Below are positions 58,089 through 64,000 of a DNA stretch of 64,000 nt, in pieces (the first letter of the stretch is position 1; each line of letters begins with the position of its first letter). The position numbers and the translations under genes were made by a program. The DNA comes from Wyeomyia smithii. Lineage: Eukaryota > Arthropoda > Insecta > Diptera > Culicidae. The notes below the pieces were generated by a model. It was not told the DNA's origin and made no database searches. It worked only from the letters and a program-made list of their open reading frames with translations. The stretch is taken from positions 96,825,485 to 96,889,484 of the forward strand of contig NC_073695.1 in assembly GCF_029784165.1 (NCBI RefSeq), written 5' to 3'.

Positions 58089-60505
58089 CACTGTACAAAA
58101 AAAAATTTTTTTTGACCAAAAAAATTAAAAAAAAAAAACATTAAATTTCAATTAAAAAAAAAGTTGAAATTTTGAATTTTTTTTAATAAACTTGATGTTT
58201 ATACGCAATTTTTAAAATAAGTCCAGGATGAAGAAATGAAAAATAATTTTTTTATGGTAGATTGATTTCTTCTTAAAAATTCAAACATTTTTCAAAAAAA
58301 CTTCATTCTGATGATTTTAAAAGATGCAGAGAGTCATTTTGAATCAAAAAGCTCTTGGTAGTTAACATTCTAAAGGCATTGGTTTTCGAGTTCTTTCTAA
58401 TTTAAGCTCGAAAAATTATTAAAATTTAGGAAAGACACGTTTTTCTTAATTTGTCCGTGGTTCCACAGCAAAAACCATGCGTTCAGTGGAATGCTTGATC
58501 AAATATATACAATTCATTCTTTGACAACAAGACGATTAGGCGAACGGTTCTCAAGAAAAGAGCTCTGATTTCTCACACGCTATAACAACTTCACCATCTT
58601 TCAAATTATTTTTTGCTTCTCTCATGTAAGTCGATTGTTGAGTTTTAATGTGATCGTGAGTTATCAACTTTTCCAACTTTTCACAAAAATAAGATACAAA
58701 TTCATTAATTGATTTCACAAGTGTCTCTATATTACATCGGTCTGTTGCAATCAACTGTTCGAAAGGTATTTCTCTCGTACAACGTTCCTCAAGTTTTTTG
58801 AAAAAACTGTTTTCAAAATCTAAACGGCTTGGGTAATGTTCACATTTGCGGAGATAACAATATTTGGATCGTATAGTTGAGCTACATAATAGTTGTTCAA
58901 AGTAAATTTTAGAATCATTTTGGAATGAATATTTCTTGAGACTGTGTATCTTCAATTCAGTATTCTCGTGATCAGTACAAACACAAATATTATGAGATCC
59001 TGAGCTTCCAAGTAATTTACAATGCTTAGGTTTCAAAGCTCTAAAAGAAGTCAACCCAATATCAGTTTTGCTGATATCTTTAAAATAAACGTAAGCCTCA
59101 CTAATTGCATTCATTAAGAGTCGCTTTTGCACATGCTGTCGCTTACCATGTTTTCTCACTGAAACGTAGTCCCTTTGCCCTGGCATGGCTCTACTGACTT
59201 GGTCACTATCATAAAACTGCAATACCTCGTTTTTCACCTTCAGGGGCAACCCATGTCCAAGCCTCACGTCAGGAATAGCCTATATTCCACTAACCTCTGA
59301 TATGCGCCGAGCCTGTTTCACAATGTATTTCGTTGTTTCAAACTTTTCTGTTACCGCTTGTTGGTTCCAAGATTTCGGTAGAACCGAAAGTATTCTTACT
59401 TTATCTTCCCTCGAGCATTCGGGCGCAGTAAATTTTTCTTTTAACTGCAAAATCATCCGTCGAAGTCTCTCGCTTTACGTGCCAATAAATCCAGGTAATC
59501 TTCAGCATCAAAATCGAAAATGTTTTTTCTTATACCGTCAGTAATGTTCAGATACTTTTTTTAGGATATTTTCCCTGATTGAGCTTTGCCAGTGATATCG
59601 GTGAAACGTTGATTCCAGCTAGGCCTTTGTTGAATAACTCAATTTTCTGTGTTCTGGAGTATTCTTTTTGAATTCTTTCTTGAGAATATGATGATACGAT
59701 TGCTGGTATTTCCGCCAATTTGTATACAGATGCAGAAGGTTGCAATTCCGTCGGTAGAATGTTTCTTCCACATCCTGATGTTGATGGTTTCATGAATGAA
59801 TTGTGTGGATGCTCTTCGAGATCAAATTCATCTTTCACTTCGATACAATATAATCTACATGAATCACAAATTGATAAAGATGTGTTAAAATGGGCTTGAT
59901 ATTTCAATATTTCTAATTTTGCAATAACGTTCTCGTTAAATTTACGTAAGCTTGATGAGCACCGATGATCAGGAAAGGGTTTACAGCACTTGGGTTTGGT
60001 GTATTTCATTTTCACTTTATTCATCTTCACAAAATGCAAACTGTTACCAACACTTCTAAAGAAGTGCAATCGTATTTATATACGAAAACAAATATTTAAG
60101 GATATTGTTAGCGTACTTTACAAGTACGTAGTGTTGCACGACAAACATATTTAGACAAATTAAGAAAAACGTGTATTTTCCTAAATTTTAATAATTTTTC
60201 GAGCTTAAATTAGAAATAACTCAAAAACTAATGCCTTAAGTATGTTAAGAGCTTTTTGATTTAAAATGACTCTCTGCATCTTCTAAAATCATCAGAATAA
60301 TTTTTTTTTGAAAAATGTTCGAATTAGAATTTTTATAAAAAAATCAATCTACCATAAAAAAAAAGTTTTCATTTCTTCATCCTGGACTTTTTTTTAAAGT
60401 TGCCTTTCAACTAACGTCAAGTTTATTTTAAAAAAAAATCAACTTTTTTTCTTGAATTGAAATTCAATGTTTATTTTTAATTTTTTTCTGGTCAAAAAAA
60501 TGTTT
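58089..60505 (-). mobile_element. Family X DNA transposon with ~430-bp terminal inverted repeats
   Basis: The left end starts CACTGTACAAAAAAAA at 58089, and a repeat of about 450 bp runs to 58545. The right repeat (about 60150-60505) is its complement but lacks the last ~15 bp. Paired phrases are taagaaaaacgtgt, aatgactctctgcatctt and ttcatcctggact. Between them lies a broken minus-strand gene. The copy at 14773-15239 confirms the end sequence gtacagtg. I cannot place it in a superfamily with confidence. Confidence 0.8.
58551..60069 (-). pseudogene. Family X transposase-like gene, broken and truncated
   Basis: Three pieces read in order. 60069-59548 is the N-terminal part, with a CCKPFPDHRCSS motif and ICDSCRLYC, suggesting zinc binding. 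About 59450-59290 has LKEKFTAPECSREDKVRILS and QQAVTEKFETTKYIVKQARR, a probable helix-turn-helix. 59267-58551, after a single TAG, has MPGQRDYVSVRKHGKRQHVQ, RALKPKHCKLLGSSGSHNIC and VCTDHENTE, then EFVSYFCEKLEKLI. The joins need one frameshift near 59540 and one stop readthrough near 59283. The gene ends at the terminal repeat just after a KDGEVVIACE block, where I would expect the catalytic half to begin, so it is lost. The family resembles uncharacterised transposase-like proteins seen in arthropods and cnidarians (recollection). Confidence 0.65.
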
Positions 60506-60509
60506 TTTT

Positions 60510-62995
60510 GGTTTAAAATTAGTTTATTTGACACGGCACGATACATTTTCTGTTTTACTGAGCCAAGTACAATTCGTATTTATTCTGTTAGCAGGGAAAA
60601 GAGGGAGGGTTTTTTTTTATTCTCGCGGCCGACTACGAGCTAGTGGGGATTTAAGGTGAGAGGTGGGGAGATACAATTCTTGCTTAAAACTAATTGAGAT
60701 ATATAATCTATTTGTGTTTCGACTGGTGTTCTTTTTTGTTTTTTAAACATAGATTTAGGCTCTTCGTGTTCATGTCTCCAGCGTCGTATACGGGTATTCT
60801 GACAAATAGACAAAAGAATATTGAATTTTAATGTCAGTCTTTTTCAAATAACAGTACAGTTGTGTCATGTACTGAAGATCACCGCTTTCCAGAATGTCTC
60901 TAACGGGAACGTTCGGTTGTTTTCCTCGGGCCCGGAGGGAATCTATAAGCTCGGACCTAACATCACAAAATTCGGCACACGACCAAACAACATGCTCGAT
61001 GTCATGGTAGCCATCGCCACAAACGCAGTGATTACTGTCTATAAGCCCTATACGAAAGAGATGCGTGTTTAACGTGTAGTGATTGGACATAAGTCTGGAC
61101 ATCACGCGAAGGAAGTCCCGACCGACATCCAACCCCTTGAACCATGCTTTCGTCGATACCTTAGGAACAATTGAATGTAGCCACCGTCCCAGTTCATCTG
61201 AATTCCATGATGATTGCCAACTGTTGAGTGTCCTCTGACGCAAAATGCTATAAAATTCATCATAAGCAATTGGTCTTTCATAAATATCGCCATCAATAGC
61301 ACCCACCTTAGCTGAAGAGTCAGCCTTTTCATTACCCGGAATCGAGCAATGAGAAGGGACCCACGCTAAGGTAACCCGGTAATTCTTATCTGTTAAAGCA
61401 CTTAAAAACCGCCGTATTTTCCCCAGAAAATACGGGGTGTGCTTCACAGGCTTCATCGATCGCAGAGCCTCAATGGCACTGAGACTATCTGTGAAGATGA
61501 AGTAGTGGTCTATGGGTAGGGTTTCGATGATTCCAAGAGAGTACTGAATAGCAGCAAGTTCTGCGACGTACACGGAAGCAGGAGCATCGAGTTTGTAGGA
61601 GGCGGTAAAATTTTCGTGGAAAACATCGAAGCCAGTGGACTCATCTAGATTAGATCCGTCAGTGTAAAACCTTTTATCATAACTAACATGTTTAAACTTA
61701 TTGGAAAAAATCTTAGGGATATCTTGGGGTCGCAATTGATCCGGAATACCAGAAATGTCTTGTTTCATGGTGGTGTCGAAGAATATAGCATTATTAGAAG
61801 TATCTAAAAGTGCGACATTGGAGGAATCGTATGAAGAAGGATTAATATCTTGAGCCATATAGTCAAAATATAAAGTCATAAATCTGGATTGAGATTGAAG
61901 GACGACCAACCTCTCGAAATTTTCAATTACTAATGGGTTCATAACTGTGCATCGAATTAGCAACCGGTAAGAGAGATTCCAAAAACGATGTTTCAACGGA
62001 AGAATACCCGCTAGCACTTCAAGACTCATCGTATGGGTCGACTGCATGCAACCCAAGGCAATACGCAAACAACGATATTGTATTCTCTCTAATTTTATAA
62101 TGTGCGTGTTCGCGGCGGAGCGAAAGCAGAAACAGCCGTACTCAAGAACTGACAATATCGTTGTTTGGTATAACCTTAGAAGGTCTCCTGGGTGAGCACC
62201 CCACCAAGTTCCGGTAATCGTACGAAGAAAATTAATCCTCTGTTGGCATTTTTGTGTCAGATACCTAATATGACAAGCCCAGGTGCATTTGGAGTCGAAC
62301 CAGACCCCGAGATATTTAGCGACTAAAACCTGAGAGATCGTTTTACCCGTTAGTAGGAGCTGCAGCTGAGCTGGGTTATGCTTCCTAGAAAAAACGACCA
62401 GCTCAGTTTTCTCCGGAGAGAATTCGATACCCAGCTTAAGAGCCCATTCAGACAAATTGTCCAAGGTATCTTGCAATGGTCCTTGCAAATCGGCAGCTTT
62501 GGCTCCTGTAACAGAGATTACACTGTCGTCTGCAAGTTGTCTTATCGTGCATGAATTTGCCAGACATTCGTCGATGTCATTTACATAAAAATTGTAAAGA
62601 AGGGGGCTTAAACATGAGCCCTGGGGAAGACCCATGTAGCTAATGCGAAAAGTTGCCAAATCGCCGTGCGTAAAATGCATATGCTTTTCGGACAACAAAT
62701 TATGCAAAAAATTGTTTAAAATTGGAGAAAATCCTTGTCGGTGAAGTTAACCCGAAAGAATGTCAATAGAAACGGAATCAAAAGCCCCCTTAATGTCCAA
62801 GAATGCTGACGCCAATTGTTCTTTGCGAGCATACGCCAGCTGAATATCTGTTGAAAGCAACGCAAGACAATCATTCGTTCCTTTGGCACGGCGGAAGCCA
62901 AACTGAGTATCTGATAGTAGACCATTTGATTCGACCCAATGGTCTAAACGACGGAGTATCATTTTTTCCATCAACCTCACAACCATCGACACCTA
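60510..62995 (-). mobile_element. 5'-truncated I-type LINE (RT plus RNase H)
   Basis: The element keeps the RT from about motif 1 onward, the RNase H domain, a CCHC-like zinc motif and a 3' UTR of about 250 bp with an AATAAA (minus, near 60525). Its 3' end abuts the right end of family X. The 5' side stops at about 62995, next to a tRNA-like sequence. It has one nonsense mutation and is otherwise in good condition. Confidence 0.85.
60770..62992 (-). pseudogene. I-type LINE ORF2: reverse transcriptase and RNase H, one stop
   Basis: From 62992 the frame gives MEKMILRRLDHWVESNGLLS, FGFRRAKGTNDCLALL and motif A (SAFLDIKGAFDSVS). A TAA at 62749-62747 interrupts the same frame, and the reading resumes without a shift. 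Next come motif B (GLPQGSCLSPLLYNFYVNDI), the catalytic LADDSV and thumb blocks. RNase H has all four acidic positions in FYTDGS, VAELAAIQYSL, FTDSLSAIEAL and VPSHCSIPGNEKAD. A CVCGDGYHDIEHVVWSC zinc motif follows, then the stop at 60770. The APE endonuclease and ORF1 are absent. The RT and RNase H chemistry would be intact apart from the stop. Confidence 0.88.
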
Positions 62996-62999
62996 TGTC

Positions 63000-63062
63000 G
63001 GTGGTGGGATCCGAACCCTGGCGTCGAGCGTGGTTAGCGGAGACGTTACCAACCTTAATGAA
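63000..63062 (-). other. tRNA-like sequence at the LINE truncation point
   Basis: Minus-strand reading includes ttggtaacgtctccgctaac, then gctcgacgccag and gggttcggatcccacc, a good B box. The A-box side (ggtaacgtctccgc) is plausible, but stems do not pair as in a working tRNA. It could be a SINE head joined to the LINE or a tRNA pseudogene. Confidence 0.4.
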
Positions 63063-64000
63063 CGTTTTGTTTCTATTAGTTCTTAACTAACAATTTTCAA
63101 TATATTTCAGAGGGAACCGGAATGCTTATTTAAGTCCGCTTCTCACTTATCTGGTACACTACGCTTTTGTGTATTATAAATATTGCTTTCTAGTTTACAA
63201 GTCAGTGCAAACAAAGTATCCGTGTTATTCCACTTCTCGATGTCGCAGCAAGTTTCATAAAATTCTGAAATTGTTTTGGATTTTACCATACAGCCTTGGC
63301 CTTGGAAAAGGGTAACTTTCTCGCATACACTTTAAAAAGCCAAAATCCTTAGGTCTTGCGAAAAACCTTTAAAATAGAATTAAACTGACAGCGTTCAACA
63401 GCAGTTGTATGAATTTCAATGAACTCTTTTAGCATTTTATCCTCACATATTTTATCAAGATTTTTGTTGCTAATTACACGTATGATTCAAATAATTTTTA
63501 TATGGTAACAAAACATTTAACACGTTCCTGTATAATTCTGAACTATGATTTCTTGAGAGCAAGTTTGTGGAATTTTGCTGCAATTCGTAGAAAATAGTCG
63601 ATGCTAATTCATAATCTACAATCATTATGTTCTTTTCTGGGTTTTACGATTTTTGAAAACGAAGCCATTGTGGTATTTATGCTTGGATTATAGGAAATTA
63701 TATCAATAGTATTGCAATGAACTGACGAACATGTTTGCTGTTCTAGAATGAATTCTTCGTCATTGTTATTTTCATTGTTTTTGCCAGTTCGATTATATCG
63801 AAAATTCAAAAGTTGTTTCTATCCTAGACAGCTTACAAAAAATGGTTTGGGGTCGAAAAAATGTAACCCAGAGTCCAGTGATGACATTCACAATATTTGT
63901 GAAAACCATCGTATTTAGTTCATTCTCTGGAAAACTATCTTTTAAATTTAAATATAAACGGTTTATGGTTTACTGGCATAATAAGTTCATATGTAGTAAT
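63063..64000. other. No gene recognised
   Basis: AT-rich DNA, presumably still inside the CNG gene intron if the gene continues upstream. Short frames such as 63609-63809 show no domain. Confidence 0.45.

Overview
The window is AT-rich nuclear DNA from an insect, most probably a culicine mosquito. The basis is one conserved gene (a cyclic nucleotide-gated channel) with small spliced exons, embedded in dense interspersed repeats of a kind I associate with Aedes-type genomes: tRNA-headed SINEs, R1, Jockey and I clade LINEs, hAT, mariner and Tc1 relics, fold-back elements and a degenerate satellite. The species is inference; nothing here is bacterial or organellar.

Host gene. Three minus-strand exons of a cyclic nucleotide-gated (CNG) channel alpha-type subunit are clear: 55353-55186 (second half of the cyclic-nucleotide-binding domain), 54023-53882 (linker) and 38732-38228 (serine-rich region, C-terminal coiled coil and stop). 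Splice phases agree at both junctions. The last intron is about 15 kb and is almost entirely repeats. A possible 38-nt alternative exon lies at 38878-38841. The pore and transmembrane exons are not in the window and must lie beyond base 64000.

Layout. 1-521: hAT-like end. 545-4017: broken R1-clade LINE. 4018-11500: mostly unclassified AT-rich DNA with one SINE, a mariner scrap and weak candidate exons. 11508-15239: a long-terminal-inverted-repeat DNA transposon (family X), split by a satellite-bearing repeat and a hAT MITE. 15240-20680: SINE, an 1139-bp MITE, direct repeats around a gag-like piece, and a broken mariner. 20680-25081: a 4.4-kb hAT with recognisable target duplication. 25082-28080: little recognisable. 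28085-29930: satellite array. 29905-32480: fold-back element hit by a Jockey LINE and a SINE. 32480-38227: mixed repeats, a second SINE-B and a possible plus-strand intron. 38228-55353: CNG gene. 45583-49143 (inside its intron): a composite element with three CCAAT/TATA-like promoters, a tandem array and two GC-rich hairpins. 55354-64000: LINE remnants, a hairpin MITE, a SINE, a Tc1 relic, the fullest family X copy and an I-type LINE.

The mobile elements look inactive: each coding copy is truncated, frameshifted or carries stops. Several insertions can be ordered in time by nested target-site duplications. The best candidates for something under-described are family X, the promoter/array/hairpin composite, and the frame-shifting small exon of the channel gene.
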